NCBI GenBank assembly: GCA_035041965.1
Contig: JAPYMA010000232.1
Coordinates: forward strand, 1-64,000
Direction of reading: 5' to 3'
Length of the DNA: 64,000 bases
Source: Anisakis pegreffii
Taxonomy: Eukaryota > Nematoda > Chromadorea > Rhabditida > Anisakidae
The notes under the pieces are model-generated. The model saw only the letters and a program-made list of their open reading frames with translations, had not been told where the DNA came from and searched no databases. The number at the start of each line of letters is the position of its first letter. Within the stretch, counting starts at the first letter, position 1. The position numbers and the translations under genes are program-made. Below are positions 13,255 through 25,200 of this stretch, piece by piece.

Positions 13255-16200
13255 ATGTCCAAAATTGATGTAGATTCGCGTGGCATCACCCAAATGGTAC
13301 GTTTTAAAATTTTTCATGTTATATTTGATATGACATTCATTTGTTCGATTTCTTTATGATTTGTAAGTGTTGGATTTGGCGAATTAATTTGGTTTTTATA
13401 TCAATTTTTATGAAAAATAATCCATCTTGATGTAAACACCCATTTAGATTTTATGTGTATTGAAAAGGTACTGAATATTGCTCTTTCAGGATGAAACTGA
13501 TCTAAAATCGCAGGACGATGTTGCGGGCGAATCAGTAATGCCTTTAAATGGTGAGTCTGTTTTTGAGGCATCTATTATATTATATTGCAAAATTGTTTTT
13601 TTGCCTTTCCTCTTTTTCAGTTGATTTTATATAATTTCGTTTTTGTGTCGTGAATTCATTAAGCAATTGTAATGCATTGTAGACCCTGATTACTTCGAGA
13701 GTTTTTTGACTTGATGAACTTGCTGACCATAATATATTATCTTTTTATCGAGGATTGACTGAATCAAAAATAGATATAGGTAATAATCCAAAATTGGGAA
13801 TACTATATTTGAAATTATTTTCAGATTGTGTTGTAAATAGTAGTAATGATGGTGATGAAAGTGACCAAAATAACAACAATGAAGATGTCGAAATGAAAAG
13901 CGCTGAGCAAACTCGAAAACGACTACGAGAGTAAGTTCTTTATTCTTTTTGATTTCGTTATAATAATAATAGTAATAATAGTGGTGATGGTAAGGACCAT
14001 CAAGTTTTCTTCTTTGAATTGATAATATTTGTATCATTGTACCAGTAATAATTGTACCAGTTTTCTTACTGTTTCATTCATATTGTTAGTCGTTCGGTTG
14101 TATCTGCTTCGAACACAATAATGTTACGTCAGTTCCTGCAATAAAATTAGTGGTAAATCTGTAACATGAAAATACATAGAGTGTGCACGAACTATCATAA
14201 ATTCAATCGAATTGTTTTATAGTCATATCTTATGTTGTCTCCACCTGTCGTAGAAAATTTAATAAGAATTAATCTCATTGGCATTTTGGTTTGACTATTC
14301 ATTTCGCTTTTTGTTAAATTAATCCCATTCGAATATTTATTTCACTTTTTTATAAGTTAGTCAGTGTTTTGTGGTTCATTTGAATGCGTAAAGATATATT
14401 ATGAAGATGGATTCTGAGTTTGGTAGTTGTTTTCAGATCAGAAGAGATGTGTGCTAATGATGAAGCACCAGCGAGTAAATCCCAGCCGGTTTCCGGAGAG
14501 GCAGAATCCACTGGTTCAGTGAGCGAAACACATCGATGTCGTCGTTATAAACCGCTATTTCCGTTGCATTTGTAAGCTTTAATTTGTTGCTTTCATTCTT
14601 TTTAATCATTGAATTTGATTATCCCAATATTAAAGTCATGAGTTGTAAATTTGACCGAATACGATTGAAGCTTCTAGAAATAGTAAGAGAGAATTTGGGA
14701 ATGAATGGAATTTTCAGTGAATTGGACGCGGACTCAGCAACAGTGTATATCGACGGTGGTTTGGCGGCTCGTGTTTGTTCAGTGGTAAAGAATTCACTGG
14801 ATGAAATACGTGGGTAAGGGGAACACGTTTTTATCAACTTTTTAATATTGTCATCATCAGACAATTTTAATGATATGATTTTATTAATATTATTATTATT
14901 ATTGTTATTATTATTATTATTGTGATAATTAATTCAGCTATTCATTTTATCAATTATAAAATGTTTATGATATATCTGATATGAGCATGATGAATATGAT
15001 TGATTTGATTACAGCGCAAAACGAGTTGTCGCGCAGAATTCGCCGAGCGCCACAACGACGTTACCAAGCAACAAGAAGAGTACAAAACAAGCTAAAGAGA
15101 CAAAGCGCACTGATTCTGCGACCCCTCCGGCTGCGAAACGGAGCAAACTATCAACTTCGTCAGAGAATAAACAGGATGAGAAACGCAAACGACCGTCAAG
15201 TGTCGATGGGTCAACTCGGGTGAGTTATTGACTGGACATCTTTTTGGTTTGTTCGTGTTTTATTGGGATCTTTTGAGAAGTATGAAGCCTAATAATAAGG
15301 TGAATCGTATTACTGACTTGGATATAATCTGTGATATTTATGTTTTATGGTGATTGTAGTGTTTGCGACGATTTTGTTGATGAGATTAGCGTGATTCCTA
15401 TTGTTTTGTCTATTGTTAAGTCTTCGTATATTCTGTCATTTATATGATGATAGGTTATGGTAGACGTAGTGAATGATTTTGAGTATTGAAAACTTTCAAA
15501 TAGTACGGGTAATTGTACAGTTTATCCTTTGAATGTTAATTTTAATTTCAGAGTGGAAGCGTTGCGAGTTGTTCATCATCAGTTGACTATAATAACTCGA
15601 ATTTGCCCGCATCAGGGAAGCTATCGTCGAGTTCAAGACGGCAGTCGTCCTCCAAGAGTTCTTTGGCTCAAGATGTGGTGGTAGACACTATCGATACAAA
15701 ATCAGAAGTGAAAGAAATCGTGAAAGAGTCGTCCGCAGTGAAGCAAGAAACACCTCAAAATGACGAGCAGAAGAGCGTGGATAAGCACGGAGCAAAGAAA
15801 TTGTTAACAAGGAAGTATCGCAGCGAAGTAGTGCGAATGAGAGCAGAAGGAAAGGGTGTAGTCGAATCGGGTGATGTAGACGAGATTCCTGAGCAGGTTT
15901 CAGAGGTGAGAAATTAGTTATTGAAGAATATTTTTTGCGGTTTGATTGAGAGAACTTTGTTGTGATTTGCAAGTGATTTTGTATTATTTTCGTGACAGTA
16001 GTTGAAATCCTGTTTTTTAGTTTTAGTTTTGGAATGAGCGATTGAAGTTTATGGTGAAACATTGTTGGATTCCTTGGTGAATTTTTCATTCTTCTCCTTT
16101 GTGGTGTCCAAAAGGTATTTTTTGTTTCATTCCAGAGTCAGCAGCTGCAACATGCGTCGATTGCTGGACTGAATGATGAGGAAATTTTGAAGATGTTCGG

Positions 16201-19200
16201 AATGGAAATGCAGTTGAATGTAGTGCTGGAAAGGTTGGGTGTTACACTGGAAATCGTTTTGATGTTATATTGTTTGAGTTGAGTTAAGCTGATAGTGAGT
16301 AATTTCAAGAAATTTGATCGAGGTTCTTGTATTGTGTGAAAGTTTTCGATTCGATGGCGTTTGGTTGAAAAATGATAATGAATAAATTTGTGATCATTGG
16401 AGAAGAGACGTTGTTGGTTTTTCAGACTTAGTGAGAGCAGTATTGAAGTGCTAAAAGAGAAGATAAGAAGAGAGGCAAGAGAGCGAGCCACTTCCAGGGA
16501 ATCAGTAACAGAGAAGAAGAAACGGAAGACAGGTCGAGTTAGAGGTTTGTTTGATTTGTTTTTAAGTTTTTATTTTTCGCTTCAGACGGTCTTAATTTTC
16601 ATGCGTTGATTCTGGAAGATATTGTTGATTTACTTAATTTTTCATTTAGCAGATAAATGAAGGGAATTGAAAATTGATACTATGTGGAAAGCAGTCTTTT
16701 GGAAAGTAATTATTATTTCGGCGTTATATTTTTCCTGATGAAAATGTGGATTTGCAAAATGAGACTGACCGGTTTGAAGATGGTCCTCTAATCTTGTTAT
16801 ATTTTCAGTTGGTTCATCATCCTCGACAGAGTCGGAACGCGAGAACGCACCATCGGTTCTGGAGCAGTTGGGCAAAAAGCAGAAGGAGAAGAAACGACAT
16901 AAACCAAAGGGCACAGATCGAACGTGCACAACTTGTAGGATTTCGTTGTGTGATTGCGTGGACGCATGGCTTGAGGTGGGTGTTTGGTTCAGTTTCGTTT
17001 GATTCGTTTAAATTGCGTCAAAATTGAGTTGTTGAAAAAATTCGTTGAATTGTTTTTGATTCATAAATGTAGCGAATAGAGATTAGACCAATTTTATGGT
17101 GTTCAAAGCTTTTGCATTTCTCTTCTGTATGAAGTTTTCTTTCTTCTTTCATGTGGTTTTCAATTGACGGTTCTTTTAATGAATGTGGATTGATTTGTAT
17201 AAAGTAATAAGTGGAAAGCGATTATAAGAGAAAAATCATTTGAGGTGCTTGGTCCAAGAAGCACATACTGCTCAATGGAATGTGTTGAGAAGCAAGTTGA
17301 GAAGGCGAAAGCGGTTCGTGGTTTCATTTTTTATAATCTCTATAGCCGGTTTAAAATTTTTCCTTGTTTGAATCAAAATCGAGGTCTAGTGAAATGACAT
17401 CTTCTACATTAAATAAGCTTGATGGAATACTTCAGTGTTATTAGGTAGGGAGACTATTCATATTCACGTAATTGCGTTTGTTATTTTTTGATTCGGTATT
17501 CATATTTTAGGTGATTGAAGATCAGTCAGCGAGAGTGATGCTTTTGGATCGTTCCGGAACGATGCTGAACGGTCCGTCGGCACCGAAACTTGTCGATTTG
17601 TTGCAATTCTTACGCGAACATCCCGAATTCGCACCGGTGCTGCCATCCTCGCAGCTCTCTCCGAAAAAGTCGCAGCAACACTTCCAAACCGGTTCTTCAA
17701 AAGGCGGCGACTCGGAAAACAAGCAGCAGCAGCAGCAGCAGCGAAACGTGTCAGCGAACAAGTCGGAAAAATTAATCTCCAAAGAGAACGACCAACGTCG
17801 TCTTCAAGTCCGTCGTGCCATCTGCGAGAAACTTCTCGTAAGGGCGAAAAAAACCGCAGATCTGGCATTCACACAACAAGAACTGAAAGCACTTTCACAA
17901 CGAATCGAAGAGGAGCTATTCAGACAGTGTCGACATTCCGTCTCGGGCAAGTATCGCTCATGGTTTAGACAATTCTTGATTTGTGTAACGGATGAAACGA
18001 ATAAAGGTGACTTTTCTTCGCATTTTTTAAATTTTCATTTTTCAAAATTTTAGTTTTGTTTCGTTTTATCCGTTTTTTTGTTGTTAACTTTGTTCACGAA
18101 GACGTGAGTTTTCTTCATGAATGCACAACAAAGATACGAAGAGCAATCAAGAGGCATACAATTAGTGGAAGTCTCAAAATGCTATCAGAAGAGCGAAATT
18201 GAAATCATTTCGATTTTGTCATAATTTTTGTCAAAATTATGTTTTTTTTACGTTCAATATAGTTTCGTAAAGGAAAAGTGTTTGTGTGAAATGCATACGG
18301 GGCATTTGTAGGTTTCTATCTGAGAACGATACTGGGTGAAATATCCGTACCAAAACTGGTCTCATTGGATGCAACTGAGCTAGGCGCCGAGAAGCTGGCT
18401 GCCGAAATGGAGATACCGATTGCATCGAGGCGTTCGACAGCCGCGAAAAAGGCCACAGCCTCTTCTTCGCTGAATGGTGGTGGTGGTGATGTGAAGACAA
18501 CGAATGCAGGAGTTGATGAGCATAGTAGCGAAACGGGAAAGATTGATGGAGATTCGAAAGAGGCCGATGCCACAACAACGGCTCTCCACGATGAGAATGA
18601 TATGGTTGATGAGGGCGAGGCGGTGAATCCGTTCCCGGAAAAGTCACCACCACCAGCATCAGGTGCGGATGGGGCAAAATCGTCAGGGTCAGGCATGAAG
18701 CCGGTAGTGAAAGCCGAAAGTGAAGTGGACAAAATATTGGGTTTGGCACCGATGAACACGACGGCACAACATCGTTTCCATTTGTTCGATATGAACTGTG
18801 ATATTTGCACGGGTAAACGAGATCGTGAATTGGCGCAGCGAAAGCAAAAACGTGAGAAGCGTGATAGGCGAGCTTCTAGAAGTGGAAACACTGTTGTTGG
18901 TGGTGGTGGTGGTGCTGATCTGACGGCTACAAGTCCATCGAAGACACCATCTGCAATGCAGTTGTTGGCAACGGTACCAGTAGCGAAGACACCACAGAAG
19001 CCAGCGGATAGGTCTGAAGAAATGTCGGTGAAACGAGTGAATGCTGATGAGGGTAGCAGTAACAAGAATAAGACGACGAGTGTGCGAAGCTTGACGGAAA
19101 GCGATTCGTGGCGCGATTCTGGCGGCATGGAGCCGAAAAAAGGCTCCCCAAGAGCGTCAAGTACTGACGCAGATGATGGTTGGATGGGCCCGGAGGATGA

Positions 19201-22200
19201 TTATGATATTGTTGATGAGATCGATGATACGGACGATTTGGATGGTGGCGGTGTTAGTATGGGTAATGATGAGTCTGTGGATGAACGTGGTAGAAACATG
19301 GCCATAGGCGGAAGAAATTCAGCCAGTGCAAGTGGAGCGGGCTTCGATATGGATGAAGACGATGAGAAACCACTGGGTTGGAAACAGTCAAGTCGTGCTC
19401 GGGGCGCTGAGCTGACTGTGAGGCGGAGTCGTCGTGGTGATGGTGCTGATTCTCCAAATGAACCGATCTCAGAGTCGTGGCGTAGTCTGAATTTTGCCAC
19501 AAGAAAAGAAGACGTCGAAAAGAGGCGAAAGAAGGATATAATCGCAAGCGATGAGGTTGGACGAACTAGCAGCAGCAGCAGATTGAACACAGGTTTAATA
19601 GGTGAGAGTTGGCGACAATCGTGTTTAACACAACAACAGAATGCGACTTCGGGTGTCTCGTGTGAATCGTGGCGGGGAACCACCAGCATTGTGGAATCTC
19701 ACTTGAATCTGATCAGGACTAAGGATGATGAAAAGCGGACTGCGCATAATATAAGACCCTTATTGGAACCGTTCTTGAGCAGAAGATCGCTGCTCGATGC
19801 TGATAACGATAGCAGTAATAATAATAGTACTGATAGCAGTTCTGGTAAAGGGTATGATAAGAATGTGGGTAAAGGGCAAAGAGTGTCGAGCAACGCGGAG
19901 CGATGGAAGAAGACTAAGCAACGAGTGGAGAAGTCACCGAACAAGAAGAAAAACGTTATGGAACCAGTTGATGAACAATTTGATGCACCCTCAATTTGGG
20001 ATCTGTATGTTTTTCTTCTGAATTATTTGATATTGTCGGTTTTCTTCATTTGTTACTTTCTCTTAAAAATGTGCTATTTTAAGTTTTTTGGCTGCTTGCA
20101 TGTGTTTTGGTTTGGGTTGATTTTGCTTTTAGAAGGTTTGAATTTTAGCGAAGCGGATCATGCAGTATGGCACGGTATGATCACAATGGGTCAGTTTCTG
20201 CAGTTTCAAACATCGTTCACTGCGTTGAGTAATGAGCGCGCATTTCGATTGCGTGAAGAATTTCCATCAACACTGCGCATAATTGGACGTATTCCACCAC
20301 AAGTGGTCGTGGATTATCTGGCAAATCTGAAGAAGACACGAACCAAGGATGTGATCATATTGAATATGGATAGTCCAGGTTAACAAATGCTCTTCATTCT
20401 CATATTATTAGGGTTGGGATGAGGTGATGGCTCTCCGCATACTACTATTACTGACGAGATTCGGATGCGTATGCATCCTCGGTCCATGCTGAGAGTATCG
20501 TGATAAGTGTGTGCATTCTTTCCAACTTCACGAAAAAGATTTCACCGTCAAAATGGTTTCAGTTTTGCCGGAGATTAACACACAATTCCTGAAGTGTTTC
20601 ATGGATATGCGACGTAAAAATCGCTACAGTGTACTGGCTTTGGACGAACAACCGACACTAAAAGATGGCTATTTGATAGCGTTGGCAAGCGGTGAACAAC
20701 CACCCGGTAAGTGATAAACAACCACCTGGCTTTGTTTAATGGATTCATTCCGCTATCGTTTTGTTCGCTTGGCTTCGTTGAGATGAGAACGAAACTGCTT
20801 GATTTTGATTGAATTGTATCTATGTGTAAGACGGTTGGTGGAATTATTTTAGTTCGTATTTGGGAGATATTAATGGAAGAGGTGAATGGGATCGGATTGG
20901 GTGATTCAAGTTAGTGTTGTTGATTTGATGTTTGATTTTAAGCGGTTCTGTTGCCATACGATGGTCCAGGCATAGCGGACAATCATCCAGATATGATTAT
21001 TTGTGTGATTGTGCGACATCGCGATACGGCCGCTGCAGCGGCTCGTGCTCAAATGGCACATCAGCAACAACTACAACAAGAGCAAGTATACAAACCGACG
21101 AAATCAGCGTCAACCGGCGAAGTATCAAAGAATGACGATCCTTTACGAGATATTGACATCAAACCAACAATCGAAATACCTCTTGAACGACGAAATCGAA
21201 GGTGCTTAGTTGAATTTCTGTGGCTTGTTTATATGCCGTTTTAGGCAAAAGTGAATGTAAAATATTGAATTTTGTATTGTCTGTTGCACTCTTTAAGGAA
21301 TCGCAATGATACATTGCGAGTATAGGATTGTGGTATCATTAGATATAAGAATTTTTACGATTAGGATCGTTTTTGGTACCCGTATCGCCCATATCGGAAA
21401 AAGAATTCGATAGGGCTGTCTTCGTTCTCGCATAGATAATGAGGACAGATGGCAAGGTAGTTAGATGCTTTGCCCTAATTATCAGGGCTGATTCGATTTT
21501 TTGAGGGCAGTGATCCATCTTTTGAAGGTGTTGATTCATTTGTGTATTATTTGTGGTGTTGTTTACAGTCCATCACCGTCGACAATAATGCGTGAATTCG
21601 AGTACAGTATGGAGGAACGTCAGCAACAAGGCGATTCCTCGAATTCACCTCCACCATTCATGGGTAATATTTCACCGACAATGGTTCATGTAAGACCGTC
21701 AACTTCATCGTTTGTTGATTCGTTCGGAACGGACCAAGAGCACGACGAAGACAGAGAACGCTCACAGAAAGTGGAGAGCAGGAACAACGGTGGACAGGGC
21801 AAGAGCACAGCAATGCCACACTTGTGAGTGTTTTTATTCTGCTTCAACGGAATTATTCTATTTGTAGTCATTTCCATTTATTTCATTCAAGAGGACATTA
21901 TACTGTTTCATCGATCATTTTATCATTTTGTTCTCAGTCTAGTTGTTCTTTCGACGTTTCCATTTGCTGTCTGTTTCGATTGTTTCTTCAGTTTTGGGAG
22001 GAATTATGGGAGGTAGTGCACATGGCGATTGAAGATGTATATTCATCGGATTGAGGGATTGTGATTATGTTTGATCTGCGATCCTCTTTCTTGCATCTTC
22101 AATGTGTTTCAGTTTTGGTTCACCACCGGCTAATGATCAGTTATGGAGTGGAATGTTGGGCAGTGAAGAGGACAGTGAACTGGCCAGGAGGAAATCATCA

Positions 22201-25200
22201 GTGGGTGCAGAGAATGAAACGAACAGTTTGTTGCCTCCGGGATTCTTCAATCGAATCCAGAAGTCGACAGCCGTTAAAGCACCGATGCCAATGATCACCT
22301 CAATTGCCGACTTATTGGTAGCCATCCATACGCACACCCAACCGTGTATGTTGACAGTGCATTTCAACAAGATTAAAGAATATATTTCATTGGAATGAAA
22401 AACATCGATTGAGAGAGTTTTTGAGGTTTTAAACGTGACAGAATGTGATTTGCTCATAGGCTCAAGTAACTCCTCATGTCGTTGGGAAATCAGTATCTTT
22501 GAACATAATTTGTTGTGATATGTATCAATGCTGAATGATCTTTTAGAGAGATAGAGAAATGGAATTGAGTTTTTTGGTTTGGGATCTGTATGCAGTTGAG
22601 TTGAGTGTTCATAGTTTTAAGGGGTATGAAGTCGGTGGATAAGATGAAGTGAAATGAAGTGAAGTTGTTTGGATGTTTTGAAATGAATGATTTTTTGTTT
22701 TTTAGCGGAGATAGCGTTCTTGGTAGCGGATTTCACGGCGAAGAACGTGTTGGGAGCAGAAGAGCAGAAGCTAATCGAGAACGCAATAAAGAAGAAGGTA
22801 TTGGTGGAACGAAAGAAACGAGGCGATATTATCGAAGAGGTTGATGAGAATAAGTAGGTTTTGATTTGATTTGAAATCTTTTCGTGCGCGATCATTAAAT
22901 GATATTGGTTGATGAAAGTGTTCATGTTTGTTAATGGGAATCGCAATGTTTACGGCATAATGTTAGAAAACTGAGATTGTAATATTGTAGTATTCGTGAG
23001 TAATAGGAATGAATATCTGATATATTTTAACCATTTTGTTTATGTATCATTTATAGGTTTTAGGACGTGTGACATTTGTGATTGTTCAGAAAAGATACAC
23101 ACTGAATAGAATGAAACTAAGGGGGTGTATTTTGTAGGAATACGAAATCGAAAAAATTCCCATCGTCCAGTATGAAACAACAAGCGGATAGTGGCGAGAA
23201 TGAAGAGGATTTGTTCACGGCGAGTGACTTTGAAACGGGTTCGAAGCCGAGCACATTCGTTGGTGATGTGAATGCGGAAAAACTGAAGGTATTTTTAGTG
23301 ATGTTGTCATTTTCGATTCAGAGTTTTATCATTGACACTGAGTTTATGGTAGTTTTGTTGATAGAAGAGAATCGTTTATATTTTGCAATCGTTTATGTAT
23401 ACAATGATCTTGTCGAGAATCGTAGATGTTTTGATCTCGATATGATAGAATCATATATATTTTGATGTTGATATAAGGAATCGTGTATATTTTAATTTTG
23501 GTATGAATTTTTTATTTATTAGTGAATATTATTAATGAATTATTTATTTATTAATGAATTATTATTTATTTATTTAATATGAATTGTTAATGTATATTAA
23601 TGAATTTATTTCACCGTCGCCTGATTTTATTGTGAATTTTAATCGGTGAGCGATTTTTAGCAGATGAACATTCAACTGGAAGGTTTGGATGCATTCGAGT
23701 CGAACACACCAATGAGTCCGGATGAACCACAGATTCCACTGCCGCCACTGGATTTGAACACCAGTGCGCCACCACCCCCTCTGCCACCCCTCCCCCACCC
23801 CCTGTCGCATCCACAATACCGCTGATACCCCCAGTACCTCCGCCGATCATCCCCAGCAACACGGATGCGATGTCGTTCGCCATTCCACCCCCGTTCCCAC
23901 CTCCGCCAATGGCACCCGCAAGTTTCATGGCTCCGCCAAATGTCCCTACAATGGCTTCAGTAGCGTCGTCGTCATCAAATGCCGGAACAAACGGGCGAAA
24001 AACACGGTTGTCAGAATCGAATACTGCTGGTTCTGGGGAGATGGATATGGACATATCAGATGACGATGAACATGAGCAAAAATCTGAGGTATTTTGAGCA
24101 CTTGATTGATCTTAACTGGCTTGACATAACTTCTTTTAATGACGATATCATTTTGTGTTTTCTTATGGGTGATTATATGAGAGTCGATTGTTCTGTTTTT
24201 ATACAATTAGGAGTGTATTATTTGATCATTTGATGTCATCCATTGTGAAATCGCTTATGCCTTATGTTGTTTTGTTCGAACAGTTTTATCTCTTATGATA
24301 TGCTCTGAGAACTGCGCGTTCATTCTAAGAGGAACTTTTCTTTGGGTTGGTTGTTGTTGTTGTTAATTTGGAGTTTTTGGAAAATTGATTGTTGGAGTCA
24401 GCGAATCGAGGTGACAGTTTGTATATGTTGTTGATGAAGTTTTCAAACAGTAAGATGGAAATTCCAGGGTAATTCGCTTCTACCGCCTCCACCGCCGCCT
24501 CCAGCCTTTCACGTACCAGTACCACAGCCGCCACCAGTGCCGAACATCCCGTGTAAGTTCATTTTTCACTTACGTAAATAGTCTATAGATCGTATTTGGT
24601 GAACTCGCAAGTATTAGTGGATAGAGAAAAGTATTGGGCATGGCAAAAATTCAGCAGTTTTGATTAAGTTTATACGATTCAGTTTGAAGTCTTTTCAAAT
24701 TTCCATCGTTGTTATTAAATATCTAACCAGAAGTTTCTATTTTTTCATTTGCAATTATTGTTATGAGCATCTAACTTCTTCGGGTTTGCTTCTCATTTGT
24801 GAATATTTGATCTTTTGAGAGTAATTTTCTATTTGTTTAGTATTGCCCATACCATCGGTGCCAACTCCTCCATCACCAGTCGTCGGAGTTCAACGAAATG
24901 AAAAAGGACCATACTTTGGGATGAATGCACCTCCTCCAATCCAGAATGTTCAAGGTGAGCGCATCTAAAACTATGATATTGAGTCAATTTTTATTCTGTC
25001 ATCAGATTATAAGTTATTAAAAGTATGAATGCCTTCATGTTATCACTGATTTGAAAAAGTCGCCTGGTGCGCCCGATCCTAATCCCTCCCTCGAGACTTC
25101 CGAGCCGAGCTCGATTCCGTCCCGAACCTAACCCTGAAAGATTTGGTGGTTACCGTTCTCGTGCCAAGCATAATTTGAAAGTTAAAAGCGACTGGAGTAA

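Noticed and set aside
18316..19128. Long Ser/Pro/Phe-rich minus-strand frame
   Set aside because: It lies opposite the large exon 13, whose plus-strand frame carries recognisable TFIIS and HLFD motifs; no splice signals support the minus frame.
23611..24054. Long Gly-rich open frame on the minus strand
   Set aside because: It is the shadow of the Pro-rich exon 21 on the plus strand; Pro codons read backwards give Gly.
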